Part shown: piece by piece, positions 19,807-28,889 of the stretch
How the letters are laid out: every line of letters starts with the position of its first letter
How positions within the stretch are numbered: the stretch's first letter is position 1
DNA from: an uncultured Thiohalocapsa sp.
GTDB lineage: Bacteria > Pseudomonadota > Gammaproteobacteria > Chromatiales > Chromatiaceae
Assembly (NCBI RefSeq): GCF_913063425.1
Contig: NZ_CAJXYK010000008.1
Span: forward strand, 62,001-126,000
Length of the DNA stretch: 64,000 bases
Reading direction: 5' to 3'
Translations under genes and position numbers: made by a program
The notes under the pieces: generated by a model
What the model was told of the DNA's origin: nothing
Database searches by the model: none
The model's input: the letters and a program-made list of their open reading frames with translations, nothing else

Positions 19807-20652
19807 ATGAGAAAACCTTCACCCTTCATAAAGGCACGCACCCATGACCTCTCGATTTCTCCATCGCTTACCGGCTTATGCATCGGGTATGAGCTAAAAA
19901 AATGGAGAGCGCCGCAATTCGCGGATCATGTGATGGAGTGGTTGCCCGAGTTTTCCCTTTCATACACGGAACTGCAACAGGTAGACGCCTCGAACATGGT
20001 TGCCCTCATGCGCGCAGCCGCTCGCTCGATATACAAGTCCGAGAAGTTTCAACTTCGTGGTGAGTTTGGCGAACTTTTTCTGCATGCCGCCATACGCCAA
20101 ATATTCGATTCGGTACCTGCCATATCGAAAATCTATTACAAGACCGCTCGCAACGATACGGTGAAGGGATTCGACGCGGTACACGTTGTTGCAGCCGAGC
20201 GAGGATTAGAGCTTTGGCTTGGGGAAACCAAATTCTACAAGAGTATTGATCGAGCCATCCGAGACGTCGCTACTGAACTGCGAGACCATACCGAAAGAGA
20301 TTATTTGCGAGATGAATTTATAGCTATAACAAACAAAATCCCACCGGAATGGCCCCACGCTCACGAGTTGAAGCAACTACTCGATCCTAACCAGAGCCTC
20401 GACACCATATTCAATCGTGTTTGCATTCCCGTCCTTCTCGCCTACGACAGTCCTTGCATATCGAGTCATACTGCCGACTGCAAACAGTACAGAGAGGATT
20501 TCGACAAAGAGGTTCGCGCAAACTACCAGAAATTCTGTAGCCAGCCTATCCCAGAGAATGTATTCATACATCTTTTCCTGCTTCCGCTCGAAACGAAGAA
20601 GGAACTGATCGCGCTGCTCGACGCCAAACTCAAGGTATGGCAACAACTATGA
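19807..20652 (+). CDS. hamA: Hachiman defence protein HamA (DUF1837 nuclease)
   Basis: A 281-residue DUF1837 protein, the effector nuclease of the Hachiman anti-phage system. Features are SLTGLCIGYELKKW near residue 20, FQLRGEFGELFLHAAI near 81, and the nuclease core KGFDAVHVV (Asp123) with LGETKFY (Glu140, Lys142). The length is normal for HamA. Its stop codon overlaps the hamB ATG. Base composition is clearly lower in GC than the flanking genes, pointing to recent acquisition together with hamB. Confidence 0.9.
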   Translation: MRKPSPFIKARTHDLSISPSLTGLCIGYELKKWRAPQFADHVMEWLPEFSLSYTELQQVDASNMVALMRAAARSIYKSEKFQLRGEFGELFLHAAIRQIFDSVPAISKIYYKTARNDTVKGFDAVHVVAAERGLELWLGETKFYKSIDRAIRDVATELRDHTERDYLRDEFIAITNKIPPEWPHAHELKQLLDPNQSLDTIFNRVCIPVLLAYDSPCISSHTADCKQYREDFDKEVRANYQKFCSQPIPENVFIHLFLLPLETKKELIALLDAKLKVWQQL

Positions 20653-22766
20653 AACCAGCAACGTTGCGCAAGATCCTGAGCGACGCCCAGGAAATCCAGA
20701 AGAACTCGTTCGCCATTTTGAAGTCCATCGGCTTCTACCTGAACGATCCTAAGCAGCAAACGATTGGGCGTGAGTTGGTTCTGCGTGCGCTTGAGCACCG
20801 TGACGCCTTTTCGCCCTATACTCCAATACTGGACACTTTTGTCCGTCAAGTCGGTTTATTCCCGTACTTGGACGAAGATGCACTGTCATTTCGCGACGCT
20901 GTCGCTTACGAATTCCATCGCCCGGATGGCATGAAGAATGAACTCGTCTTTCATCGCGCCCAGGCAGAAATATATCGGCGCCTCCTTCGAGGGGAAAACG
21001 TTATCGTCAGCGCTCCGACTAGTTTCGGAAAAAGCAAAATAATTGATGCCGTCATCGCTCTAGAAAGATACAAGAATATAGCAGTGATTGTACCCACAAT
21101 TGCGCTTATCGACGAGACCCGCAGGAGACTTTCCACCTTTGGAGCGAGCTACAAGTTGGTCACTCATGTATCACAAGAACCGGGAGAGCGAAATGTCTTT
21201 ATCTTTACCGCAGAGCGAATGGTTGCGTATCAGCACCTGCCCGACGTACATTTCTTTGCTATCGATGAGTTCTACAAAATTGGAGCGATCGAAGAAGACG
21301 AGACAAGAACCATCGCACTCAATCAAGCTTTTTACACTCTTTACCGGACTGGCGCACAGTATTACATGCTTGGACCAAACATCCGCAGGATTCCAGACGG
21401 ATTGCAAGAGGCATTTGGTTGCTATTTTTATCACACCGAGTTTGCGACTGTGGTAACGGAGATCCAAAGAATAAGGAAGACGCGAAAAGATGTGGAAGGC
21501 CTTGTGTCGCTGACCAAGACGTTGACAGAGCCCACCTTGATTTTTTGCCGATCACCGAGTCGAGTTAATGCAGTGGCGCGCGCCATGCTTGATGCGCGAG
21601 GGCAAACAAGAGAAAAGGAATTCCGAGACGCCGCGGAGTGGGTCGCGGCTCACTTTCATCCCGATTGGGTATTCCAGGCCGCTCTGAAAGCAGGCATCGG
21701 GATTCATCATGGAAAACTGCCCAGATCCCTGTCTCAGTACGTTATCCGCGCATTTAATCAGGGCGAACTACAATTTCTCATTTGCACCAGCACCATTATC
21801 GAGGGCGTTAACACAAGAGCTAAGAATGTTGTGATTTTTGATAATCGTATCGGTAGAAATAGGCGGTTAGATTTTTTTACATTCAACAATATCCGAGGCA
21901 GGTCTGGACGTATGTTCCATCATTTCATAGGGAAGGTGTTTGTTTTTGACGAACCACCAGACGAGGATTTCTTTGATGTAGATTTTCCTCTGTTCACTCA
22001 GGACTCCGACACGCCCGCAAGTCTACTTATCCAGCTCGACGAGGCGGATCTAACCGAGAAGTCTAAAGCGCGTGTTTCTGATTTCGTTGAGCAGAAGCTT
22101 CTTCCCTTGGAGATACTTCGACAGAACAGTGGCGTATCTCCAGACGCACAAATTCGGCTGGCGGAGAAACTAGGCGCGCTCCCAGGGCATGAGCGGACTA
22201 GACTTCTCTGGACAGGCATCCCTTCCAGTGATGAGCTGTACTATGTATGTGAGTATCTCTGGGATTTCCTTCTAGTGGGCAAGTCGGGCAGCGGAGTCGC
22301 TTCGGCAAGACAGTTAGCATATAAGGTGAGCTCGCTTATGGAGAGAAGGCCAATTCGTGAGCGAATTGAAAGAGAGCTGACGCCTGGACCATACGCGGCG
22401 AAATCGGCAGATGCGGCGGTTGAGCGAGTATTGGAGTTTGACCGAAATTGGGCGGGTTTCGAGTTTCCGCGTGCGCTGATGGCTATGGACCGCATACAAC
22501 AGCACGTTTTTAATCGTCTTTTTGGGCGCAGTGGAGATTACGGTTTTTTTGCGACAATGGTCGAGGCGTTATTTCGTAATCCAGCGGCTGCTGCACTTGA
22601 GGAATATGGCTTGCCATTGCAGGTGTTCGACAAGATAGAACGCCGGGTTCGGTTGTCCGACGAGCTAGACGCGGCAATTGCGGAGATCAAACTCGTTCGG
22701 CCGGAGGAGGTGGGCCTTTCCCCTTTTGAAGCCGAGTTGTTTAATGATACGAGAGCTCACTTATGA
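20649..22766 (+). CDS. hamB: Hachiman defence helicase HamB
   Basis: A 705-residue SF2 helicase that monitors DNA and controls HamA in Hachiman. Motifs: Walker A SAPTSFGKSK (residues 121-130), Walker B FFAIDEFYK (the DEFY variant seen in this family), GIHHGKLPRSL, STIIEGVNTRAKN and motif VI NIRGRSGRM. The ATG at 20649 overlaps the hamA stop (ATGA); another in-frame ATG at 20637 has a poorer ribosome-site spacing. Like hamA it is AT-richer than the island around it. No frameshift or missing motif is seen, so the system looks intact. Confidence 0.9.
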   Translation: MKPATLRKILSDAQEIQKNSFAILKSIGFYLNDPKQQTIGRELVLRALEHRDAFSPYTPILDTFVRQVGLFPYLDEDALSFRDAVAYEFHRPDGMKNELVFHRAQAEIYRRLLRGENVIVSAPTSFGKSKIIDAVIALERYKNIAVIVPTIALIDETRRRLSTFGASYKLVTHVSQEPGERNVFIFTAERMVAYQHLPDVHFFAIDEFYKIGAIEEDETRTIALNQAFYTLYRTGAQYYMLGPNIRRIPDGLQEAFGCYFYHTEFATVVTEIQRIRKTRKDVEGLVSLTKTLTEPTLIFCRSPSRVNAVARAMLDARGQTREKEFRDAAEWVAAHFHPDWVFQAALKAGIGIHHGKLPRSLSQYVIRAFNQGELQFLICTSTIIEGVNTRAKNVVIFDNRIGRNRRLDFFTFNNIRGRSGRMFHHFIGKVFVFDEPPDEDFFDVDFPLFTQDSDTPASLLIQLDEADLTEKSKARVSDFVEQKLLPLEILRQNSGVSPDAQIRLAEKLGALPGHERTRLLWTGIPSSDELYYVCEYLWDFLLVGKSGSGVASARQLAYKVSSLMERRPIRERIERELTPGPYAAKSADAAVERVLEFDRNWAGFEFPRALMAMDRIQQHVFNRLFGRSGDYGFFATMVEALFRNPAAAALEEYGLPLQVFDKIERRVRLSDELDAAIAEIKLVRPEEVGLSPFEAELFNDTRAHL

Positions 22767-23150
22767 AGCGCCGGCATGAAAGATTAATGGTCGCTGGGAG
22801 AGTATACTGCTCTCCTCGAAACACACGCGAGAACCTTGGGGAGAGGGTGGGGACTCGGGGTCAAGTGTTGTGGCGACTTGAGCAGAGAGCGTCACAGAGC
22901 AGAAGGGGTCACAGAGCAGGACGGGTCTCGCGTTGCACACCCCGGCATGACGCGAAACGCGCGGTGGCCGAGGCTTACCACTCCGGCGCGTAAAGTATGC
23001 AGGGCACTACCGACGACTTTTGGAACGAATCAGCGACAGACCACGAATACTCGAGCTAGGTAAAGAAGGGCAAACAGGGACACGAACCACGCAGCGGTCG
23101 GGTGCGCGGACGAACGGAACCCGGCTGGGGTGCATGACACAGACTTCGCC
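22767..23150. other. Gap after Hachiman with small repeats
   Basis: No supported gene. A small hairpin (GGAGAG-N7-CTCTCC, 22797-22815) follows hamB and might act as a weak terminator. GTCACAGAGCAG is repeated in tandem near 22890-22920. At 23037-23054 lies an 18-base sequence (CAGACCACGAATACTCGA) found again at 33175-33192, probably part of a dispersed extragenic element. Confidence 0.45.
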
Positions 23151-23744
23151 GTGACGTACCGAACGCAGGATTATTACAACCAGAATGCGGACGTCTTCTT
23201 CGACGACACCGTCGAAGTCGACATGAAGCCGCTCTACGCGCGCTTTCTCAAGCTGCTGGCCGACCACGTAGCGATTCTCGACGCCGGCTGCGGCTCCGGC
23301 CGAGACGCGCTCGCCTTCGCCAAGCTCGGCTACTCAGTGACCGCCTTCGACGCCTCCCCTGCCCTCGTCGCGCTGGCGGAGCGACACACCGGCCAGCCGG
23401 TGCATTGCCTACGCTTCCAGGACATGACCTGGCAGCAGCAGTTCGACGGCATCTGGGCCTGCGCCAGCCTGTTGCACGTGCCGGGGGAGGAGCTGCCGGA
23501 CGTGATGGGCCGGCTTCGGGCTGCGCTCAAACCCGGCGGCATCCTCTACGCCTCCTTCAAGTACGGCAGCGGGGAGCGCGAGCATCAGGGCCGGCGCTTC
23601 ACCGATCTGGATGAGCCGGGTCTGGCGGGCCTGTTGGCCCAGGTGCCCGGTCTGGTGCCGGTGGAGACCTGGACGACGGGTGATCTCCGGCCGGGCCGCG
23701 AGTCGGAGCGCTGGCTGAATACACTCCTGCGCAGGACGGCTTGA
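23151..23744 (+). CDS. Class I SAM-dependent methyltransferase
   Basis: A 197-residue methyltransferase of the small Rossmann type. Motif I is ILDAGCGSGRDALAFA, motif II VTAFDAS, then FDGIWACASLLHV and LKPGGILYASFKYGSG. The substrate is unknown; similar genes often sit directly upstream of PLD-helicase genes, as here. GTG 23151 is preferred because VTYRTQDYYNQNA looks like the family start; GTG 23130 is also in frame. The stop overlaps the helicase start by 4 bases. A decayed copy of this gene's 3' end lies at 36284-36518 and a scrap at about 33127-33165. Confidence 0.82.
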   Translation: MTYRTQDYYNQNADVFFDDTVEVDMKPLYARFLKLLADHVAILDAGCGSGRDALAFAKLGYSVTAFDASPALVALAERHTGQPVHCLRFQDMTWQQQFDGIWACASLLHVPGEELPDVMGRLRAALKPGGILYASFKYGSGEREHQGRRFTDLDEPGLAGLLAQVPGLVPVETWTTGDLRPGRESERWLNTLLRRTA

Positions 23745-26665
23745 GCTTGGAGCGGTTCCTGACCACCGGCGGGGCGGTCGATCCGTTTCTGCCGCACCTG
23801 TTGGACGCGATCCGCGGGGCCGACCAGGTCGATCTGGCCGTGGCCTTCATCAAGTCCAGCGGCCTGTCGTTGATCTACGGGGCACTGGAGGACGCGGTGG
23901 TGCGCCGCGGCGCGCGGCTACGCGTGCTGACCAGCGACTACCTAGACGTGACCGATCCGCGGGCGCTGCGCAGCCTGCTGCTGTTGGCGGAGCGTGGCGC
24001 CGAGCTGCGCGTGTTTCAGGCGGAGCGGCAGAGCTTTCATCTGAAGGCGTACATCTGCACCCGCAGTGAAGACGGCCTGGCGGTGTGGGGCGCGGCCTTC
24101 GTCGGCTCCAGCAACCTGAGCCGCACCGCGCTGACCGACGGGCTGGAGTGGAACCTGCGGGTGGCGCCGACGGACGACGCCGAGTCGCTGGAGAGCAAGC
24201 GTTTCCGCGAGATTCGGGCGCAGTATGAGGCGCTGTTCGCGCATCCGCAGATCCAGCCGCTGGATTACGACTGGATCGAGCGCTACGAAGCACGCCGCCG
24301 GCTGGTGCAGCACCTACCCGTCGCGGCCGGCTGCGAGGAGCCCGAGGAAGCGGATCAGGAGACGCCGCCGCAACCGTCCGAGGTGCAGCAGGAGGCGTTG
24401 AGCGCACTCGCGGCGAGCCGCGCCGAGGGCTTCCGACGGGGCCTGGTGGTGATGGCCACCGGCCTCGGCAAGACCTACCTGGCGGCCTTCGACAGCCAGG
24501 CGATGGGCGCCGGGCGGGTGCTGTTCGTCGCCCACCGCGAGGAGATCCTGTTGCAGGCGGAGGCGAGCTTCCAGCGTGTGCACCCGCAGGCGCGCGTCGG
24601 CCAATACACCGGCGCCCGCAAGCAGACCGGCGTGGAACTATTGTTTGCCTCGGTGCAGACGCTGGGCCAGGCCGAGCACCTGGAGCGCTTCGCGCCGGAC
24701 CATTTCGACTATGTGGTGGTTGACGAATTCCACCACGCCGCGGCGCCCACCTACCGCCGGCTGCTGCAACACCTGCGCCCGCGCTTCCTGCTGGGGCTCA
24801 CCGCCACGCCGGAGCGCACGGACCAGTCGGACATCCTCAGCCTGTGCGACGACAACCTGGTCTACAGCCGACACCTGTTCGACGGCATCGAGCTCGGACT
24901 GCTCTGCCCCTTCCGCTACTTCGGCATCTTCGACGAAACGGTGGACTACCGGGAGATCCCCTGGCGCAACGGGCGCTTCGACCCCCAGGCCCTGGAGCAC
25001 AAGCTCGCCACCCAGGCCCGCGCCCGCCATGCGCTGCGGTACTGGCGCGATCAGGGGCGCGAGCGCACCCTGGCCTTCTGCGTTTCGCGCAGCCATGCGG
25101 ACTTCATGGCCGAGCGCTTCCGGCGCGAAGGCATCCGCGCCGCCGCCGTCTATCGCGGCTCGACCCTGGAGCGCAGCCAAGCCCTGGAACAACTGGAGCA
25201 TGGCCGGCTCCAGGTGATCTTCTCGGTGGACCTGTTCAACGAGGGCGTCGACCTGCCGGCCATCGACACCGTGCTGATGCTGCGCCCGACGGAGTCCAAG
25301 GTGCTGTTCCTGCAACAACTGGGCCGCGGACTGCGCCAGCATCCAGGCAAGGAACACCTGGTCGTGCTGGACTTCATCGGCAACCACCAGGGCTTTCTGA
25401 ACAAACCCCAGGCGTTGTTCGATGTGGGCAGCAGCTATGCTCAGCTCGCCGAGTTCGGCCGCCGCGCCCGCGACGGTGCGCTGAAGCTGCCGCCCGGCTG
25501 CTTCGCCAACTACGACCTGGCCATTATCGACTTCTTGATCCGGCTCCAGGGCAAGGGACCGGCGACCGACTACCAGGCCCTGCGCGACTCCCTGAACCGG
25601 CGGCCCACGCTGGCGGAGCTCTACCGCAGCGGGTCGAGCATGCCAGCGCTGCGCAAACAGCACGGCCACTGGTGGGCGCTGGTGGCCGACCAGGGCGATC
25701 TGACACCGGACGAGGCGGCCTGCCTGGAGCGCCACGCGGACTTCTTCCGGGAGGTGGAGACCACGAGCATGACCAAGTGCTTCAAAGCTGTGCTGCTGGA
25801 GTCCCTGCTGGACCTGGACGGCTTTCGCGAGCCGCCGACGGTCGAGGCCCTGGCCGCCCAGGCGCTGGAGGTCTTCCGCCGTCGGCGTGGCTTCATCGCC
25901 GACATCCACAAGGATCTGCGGCAGGTGGACGCCGTGGATGAGCGCAAGTGGCTGACCTACTGGAAGGGCAACCCCATCAACGCCTGGACCGGCGGCAACC
26001 GCAAGGACGACGCCAAGCGCTGGTTCGAGATGACCGACGGCCGATTCCGACCGACCTTCGCGGTGGACGACGGCGAGCACGACACCTTCCAGACCATGGT
26101 GCAGGAACTGGTGGACTACCGGCTCGCCGCCTATGAGCCGCGCCTGCCGCAAAGGCCTCAGGACGAGCCCGAGCAGCCTGCCGACGAGGGCGCGAAGATC
26201 CTGCCCTTTCCGCAGCCCGCAGCCGCCGATGAGGCCGAGGGCACCGAGGTGCCTTACTTCCCCGATCTGCGCATCGCCTGCGGCCACTTCCGTACCGGAC
26301 GCACGGAGGTGGAAGAGACCTGTCTCGTACCGCCGGGCCACGGCAGCGTCGACCCCAGCCGCCACTTCGTCGCCCGCGCCACGGGCAACTCCATGGACGG
26401 CGGCAAGAACCCGGTACGCGACGGCGACTATCTGCTGCTGGAATTGATCGACCCGACCAAGGCCGGCGCCATCACCGGCAGCGTGATGGCCATCGAGCGA
26501 CAGGACGCCACCGGCGACGACCAGTACGTGTTGCGCCGCGTCGCCAAGTCGCCGGACGGCAGCTATGTGCTCAAGGCCGCAAACCCCGACTATCCGGACT
26601 TCGAGGCGAACGACGCCATGCGCCCCCTGGCCCGTTTGATCGCAAGCTGGGGCGAGGAGGACTGA
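23741..26665 (+). CDS. PLD-SF2 helicase fusion with S24-like C-terminal domain
   Basis: A 974-residue multidomain protein. Residues 1-180 are PLD-like, with FHLKAYICTRSEDG and GSSNLSRTAL. An SF2 helicase follows: Walker A VMATGLGKTYL near 240, DEFHH near 327, GLTATPERTD, and NEGVDLPAID with QQLGRGLRQ. A long region of unassigned fold contains WLTYWKGNPINAW. The last 110 residues look like an S24/LexA-type fold (ATGNSMDGGKNPVRDGDY). The combination suggests a nucleic-acid-stimulated defence or repair enzyme with a sensor or self-processing tail. It starts with TTG at 23741, overlapping the methyltransferase TGA. The SNase gene follows 5 bases downstream. Confidence 0.85.
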   Translation: MSLERFLTTGGAVDPFLPHLLDAIRGADQVDLAVAFIKSSGLSLIYGALEDAVVRRGARLRVLTSDYLDVTDPRALRSLLLLAERGAELRVFQAERQSFHLKAYICTRSEDGLAVWGAAFVGSSNLSRTALTDGLEWNLRVAPTDDAESLESKRFREIRAQYEALFAHPQIQPLDYDWIERYEARRRLVQHLPVAAGCEEPEEADQETPPQPSEVQQEALSALAASRAEGFRRGLVVMATGLGKTYLAAFDSQAMGAGRVLFVAHREEILLQAEASFQRVHPQARVGQYTGARKQTGVELLFASVQTLGQAEHLERFAPDHFDYVVVDEFHHAAAPTYRRLLQHLRPRFLLGLTATPERTDQSDILSLCDDNLVYSRHLFDGIELGLLCPFRYFGIFDETVDYREIPWRNGRFDPQALEHKLATQARARHALRYWRDQGRERTLAFCVSRSHADFMAERFRREGIRAAAVYRGSTLERSQALEQLEHGRLQVIFSVDLFNEGVDLPAIDTVLMLRPTESKVLFLQQLGRGLRQHPGKEHLVVLDFIGNHQGFLNKPQALFDVGSSYAQLAEFGRRARDGALKLPPGCFANYDLAIIDFLIRLQGKGPATDYQALRDSLNRRPTLAELYRSGSSMPALRKQHGHWWALVADQGDLTPDEAACLERHADFFREVETTSMTKCFKAVLLESLLDLDGFREPPTVEALAAQALEVFRRRRGFIADIHKDLRQVDAVDERKWLTYWKGNPINAWTGGNRKDDAKRWFEMTDGRFRPTFAVDDGEHDTFQTMVQELVDYRLAAYEPRLPQRPQDEPEQPADEGAKILPFPQPAAADEAEGTEVPYFPDLRIACGHFRTGRTEVEETCLVPPGHGSVDPSRHFVARATGNSMDGGKNPVRDGDYLLLELIDPTKAGAITGSVMAIERQDATGDDQYVLRRVAKSPDGSYVLKAANPDYPDFEANDAMRPLARLIASWGEED

Positions 26666-26670
26666 GCGTC

Positions 26671-27585
26671 ATGTCTGTTCGGTTCGGCAACCGGGTGCCT
26701 GTTGCTGGCTTGTCGAGCCATGCGTTCTCGACCGGCCTGCTGCTGCTGGTCCTATTGCTTCCCTTTGGAGTGCTGCCAGCCTCGACACTCCAAACCTTCG
26801 ACAACGCCCGCCTGATTCCGACGGAGTGGGCGGACGGCGACAGTTTCCTCGTCGCCTTTCCCAACGGCGACGAGCATACGGTTCGGCTCTACGGCGCCGA
26901 TTGCATTGAGTACCACGTCACCGACGCGACCGATGCAAGGAGGCTGCGCGCCCAGCGGCGCTATTTCGGCATCAAGGGGTACGGTGGCGAGCTGGTGAAG
27001 TCGGTCGAGCTCGCCAAGTCGCTCGGAAAATCGGCCACCGATCTGGTTCGTGAGGTGCTCGCGAGACCCTTCTCCGTGCATACGTCCTTTGCCGATGGCG
27101 GCGGGGATGGCCGCTACAAACGGATCTACGCCTTCATCACGACGGCCGATGGTCAGGACCTGGGAACGCTGCTGGTCAGCAGGGGGCTTGCACGGGCCTT
27201 CGGTGTCTATCGTGGCCACCCCGATGGCCGCAACCGGGACGAGTATCGCGAGTCACTCAAAGACACGGAGCTGATCGCGGCCAGCGAGCGCCGCGGCGCA
27301 TGGGCCTATACGGACTGGAACGCCTTGGCGGCCGAGCGCAGCGAGGAACGACAGGAGGAGGCAGAGATCGACGCCACCCTCGGTCGCGCTCCGCCGCCGG
27401 ACAAGATTGACATCAACACAGCCGCCAGGGATGTGCTGATGCAGATTCCCCAGATCGGCGAGGTGCGTGCAAACCGCATCATCGAAGGTCGCCCCTACCG
27501 CCGCGTTGACGAGTTGTTGAAGGTCAAGGGCATCGGCGAGAAGCGGCTGGAGATGATTCGGGAGTGGGTTGTGGTCTCGCCCTAG
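26671..27585 (+). CDS. SNase-like nuclease with helix-hairpin-helix tail
   Basis: A 304-residue protein. A hydrophobic segment near residues 18-35 may be a signal peptide or anchor. A staphylococcal-nuclease-like barrel follows (DGDSFLVAFPNGDEHTVRLYG, then YKRIYAFITTADGQDLG, LLVSRGLARAFG). The C-terminal 60 residues form a ComEA-like HhH DNA-binding unit (KIDINTAARDVLMQIP, VKGIGEKRLEMI). It is the third gene of the methyltransferase-helicase operon, 5 bases after the helicase. The export signal is odd next to cytoplasmic partners; it could mark a membrane-tethered nuclease. Function in defence is inference from context. Confidence 0.75.
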   Translation: MSVRFGNRVPVAGLSSHAFSTGLLLLVLLLPFGVLPASTLQTFDNARLIPTEWADGDSFLVAFPNGDEHTVRLYGADCIEYHVTDATDARRLRAQRRYFGIKGYGGELVKSVELAKSLGKSATDLVREVLARPFSVHTSFADGGGDGRYKRIYAFITTADGQDLGTLLVSRGLARAFGVYRGHPDGRNRDEYRESLKDTELIAASERRGAWAYTDWNALAAERSEERQEEAEIDATLGRAPPPDKIDINTAARDVLMQIPQIGEVRANRIIEGRPYRRVDELLKVKGIGEKRLEMIREWVVVSP

Positions 27586-27747
27586 GCGGCTGTGCGCACG
27601 CAGGGCGGTTTGCTTGGCCGCTACCGAGAAGCTTTGGGGCACCTTGATGACACGGAGTTGTCCGCGCAATCCTGTTTGCTGGCGAAATCGATATGTGTCT
27701 TGTAGTCGAGCGACAACTAGCCTGACACAGGGGGAACCGTCGGTTTT

Positions 27748-28236
27748 CGCACCTACGCGGACTCGCTGAACCCTCCGATCCTGCATCGTAAGGAGCTGTT
27801 GCTGGCGGCGGATGATCCCCGACGGGAGGCCTGGGTGGCGCTGACGGCTGCCTGCGAGTCCGTCAGGCTGTTCGATGATCCGAGGCGCATCGGCTATCGG
27901 CGCCAGTGGGAGCAGCTGGTGCGCGAGCGCGGCTATCGGCTGGTGGATCACGCACTGTTGCCCATCGGCAACGACGAGGCCATCGACGACGACGCCGACA
28001 TGGGGGCCGGCGCCGATCCCGATGCCGAGCAGGCGCCGTCGGCGGGTCCGGCGGGCTGGTCCGCCGCGCGGCATCGCACGGCGCTGAGCCGCCACGGCTT
28101 CTCCGCGCCGATCCAGAGCCTGGCGCGCAATGGGTTGCTGAACGGTACGCACTCGCTGTTCGACTATGGCTGCGGTCGCGGCGACGATCTGCGGGGCTTA
28201 ACGGACAACGGCATCGAGGCGCAGGGGTGGGACCCC
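27748..28236 (+). pseudogene. Truncated copy of the phosphorothioation-associated methyltransferase
   Basis: This segment closely matches an internal part of the full gene at 30178-32910 (bases about 30503-30966): TYADSLNPPILHRKELLL, RQWEQLVRERGYRL, HRTALSRHGFSAPIQSLARN, and the SAM motif FDYGCGRGDDLRGL. Both ends are missing. It stops at AQGWDP, where a DUF4338 fragment begins. The preceding 160 bases after the SNase gene contain no recognisable gene. Confidence 0.8.
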
Positions 28237-28269
28237 TTGGCCTGTCTGTTGTTCGGCGCGGCGGAGTAG

Positions 28270-28443
28270 AAATGCGCTGCGCGCGATGCCTGGATCGGCT
28301 GGCAGCCGTCGGCGCGCGAGCGCAACCTGCCTTACCTGGCGAACAACACGCGTTTTCTGGTGCTGCCTTGGGTGCGCGTTCCGCACTTGGCCGGCCATCT
28401 GCTCGCGCGCATCGTGCGGCGTATCCAAGGCGATTGGCAGGTG
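28270..28443 (+). pseudogene. Fragment of a DUF4338/DruA-like gene
   Basis: The frame starting at 28270 gives AWIGWQPSARERNLPYLANN and TRFLVLPWVRVPHLAGHLLA then RRIQGDWQ. This is the most conserved block of DUF4338 proteins, which include Druantia DruA and orphan mobile-element-linked copies. Only about 58 residues survive; the frame is open on neither side. It directly abuts the truncated methyltransferase copy. Confidence 0.65.
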
Positions 28444-28549
28444 CGGACAATTTTTATCATCGTCTGCACTGAGAATTTTCCGGCCGGCTTGAAGATGGAG
28501 GCGATCAGCGTCAAAGCTCAGCCGCAGTTGTCAGCGGCACTCCCCGGCC

Positions 28550-28624
28550 GTGGGCGCGGCCTCTGGCCGCGATCTGCGCCGGAGAGACCCGCGCGTGCGC
28601 ATCGCGGCCAGAGGCCGCTCCCAC
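28550..28624. repeat. REP-like inverted pair
   Basis: Two 24-base arms (28550-28573 and 28601-28624) are reverse complements with one mismatch. Each arm begins GTGGG and itself contains a hairpin, GCGGCC-TCT-GGCCGC. This is the form of a REP doublet as known from Pseudomonas and other Gammaproteobacteria, normally mobilised by Y1 (RAYT) transposases. No such transposase is seen in the window. Confidence 0.75.
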
Positions 28625-28889
28625 GGGCCTGCCGAGCGAGCTGAGGCATGGCGCTGATCGCCTCGCGCGAGAATAGACTGGACCCGTTCTGTTCCTTGCC
28701 GATGAGGGAGATCTTACGCGCTGACAGCTCGCCGACGGTACCGTCGTTGTGATTCCTGGCATTTGATGCTGTCCTTTTTCCGTCGCGCGGCGTAGCCTCC
28801 GACCCCAGACTATTGCCATCGTGCCCGCGGGACGCAGTGGCCGCTGTCGGTCTCATGGGAGCTGAGAAATACAACCGGCGCAGAGCGTC
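28625..28889. other. Gene-free stretch right of the REP pair
   Basis: I see no supported gene or structured element here; with the neighbouring fragments it forms a roughly 600-base stretch of debris between the DUF4338 scrap and the DUF5615 toxin locus. Confidence 0.4.

Noticed and set aside
22763-22993. 76-codon frame after hamB
   Set aside because: Arg-rich, no recognisable fold, and it covers tandem repeats; better explained as a non-coding gap.
28550-28624. CRISPR-like repeat
   Set aside because: Only one inverted pair is present, with no spaced direct repeats and no cas genes; it fits a REP doublet.
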